Below are positions 63,944-64,000 of a stretch of 64,000 bases of DNA, one piece after another. Position 1 is the first letter of the stretch. Each line of letters starts with the position of its first letter. The notes below the pieces were generated by a model that did no database searches, was not told where the DNA came from, and saw nothing but the letters and a program-made list of their open reading frames with translations. The translations under genes and the position numbers were made by a program. This stretch comes from Fischerella thermalis PCC 7521 (GTDB taxonomy: Bacteria > Cyanobacteriota > Cyanobacteriia > Cyanobacteriales > Nostocaceae): the NCBI RefSeq assembly GCF_000317225.1, contig NZ_AJLL01000010.1, positions 56,958 through 120,957 of the forward strand. The letters run 5' to 3'.

Positions 63944-64000
63944 CCAGACAATTTTGGATTTTAGATTTTAGATTTTGGATTAACTCCAAAACCATCCGTG

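Overview
The window looks like chromosomal DNA of a filamentous, probably heterocyst-forming cyanobacterium (Nostocales, e.g. the Nostoc/Calothrix/Tolypothrix/Fischerella group). The basis is: roughly fifty copies of the HIP1 octamer GCGATCGC; cyanobacterial genes (chlD, the clpR-clpP3 pair, a cyAbrB regulator, ycf51, a 40-residue protein resembling NDH-1 subunit NdhP); and intergenic spaces full of heptamer and nonamer short tandem repeats of the kind described in heterocystous cyanobacteria. No rRNA, convincing tRNA, CRISPR array, intact insertion sequence or prophage was seen. Most genes are housekeeping or metabolic, on both strands, in short operons or alone.

Layout. 0-6 kb: end of a CIA30/NAD(P)-binding protein, pyrR, cobD, an Rrf2 regulator without cysteines, a cyAbrB regulator and a ClC chloride transporter with CBS domains. 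6-15 kb: a small zinc-ribbon membrane protein, three GT39/ArnT-like membrane glycosyltransferases around a coiled-coil membrane protein of unknown function, a tiny zinc-ribbon protein and a VOC protein. 15-21 kb: a VWA protein, clpR-clpP3, a J-domain protein, rnc, a LabA-like NYN protein, then a non-coding stretch with a Uma2-like gene remnant and a degenerate 21-bp repeat. 21-26 kb: chlD, a double-domain SagB-type oxidoreductase and an acyltransferase.

26.4-30.5 kb is an arsenic-resistance locus: arsC, a truncated arsH, acr3, a broken lipoprotein gene, arsI (C-As lyase), a divergent arsR under palindromic operators, and a second ArsR gene. ArsI would demethylate trivalent methylarsenicals, ArsC reduce arsenate, and Acr3 export arsenite. 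The flavin reductase ArsH is missing its N-terminal two thirds. 30.5-40.5 kb: an aminotransferase, an iron-type alcohol/glycerol dehydrogenase, a peptidoglycan-binding protein, ycf51, a cystine-lyase-like enzyme, a glycosyltransferase, a perfect 22-unit heptamer array, a YjbQ-family protein, a Nif3-like protein and three small conserved proteins.

40.5-64 kb: a beta-CASP-like MBL-fold protein, the ndhP-like small gene, aroA, a NarL-type response regulator just downstream of era, an aspartoacylase-like deacylase, an LD-carboxypeptidase carrying an in-frame insertion of repeat DNA, a methyltransferase-GT2-sugar-binding lipoprotein operon, oligopeptidase B, a three-gene overlapping operon of unknown function, hemE, an SDR protein, dxs, mtnA and a secreted protein with two retropepsin-like domains.

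The strongest unusual signals are the palindromic operators and two gene ruins in the ars locus, the repeat DNA that has entered or shaped coding sequence (LD-carboxypeptidase, the response-regulator start, the clpR-clpP3 spacer), the tiny ndhP-like gene that sits alone in a long spacer, and the uncharacterised three-gene operon. I do not see a clearly new defence or mobile system.
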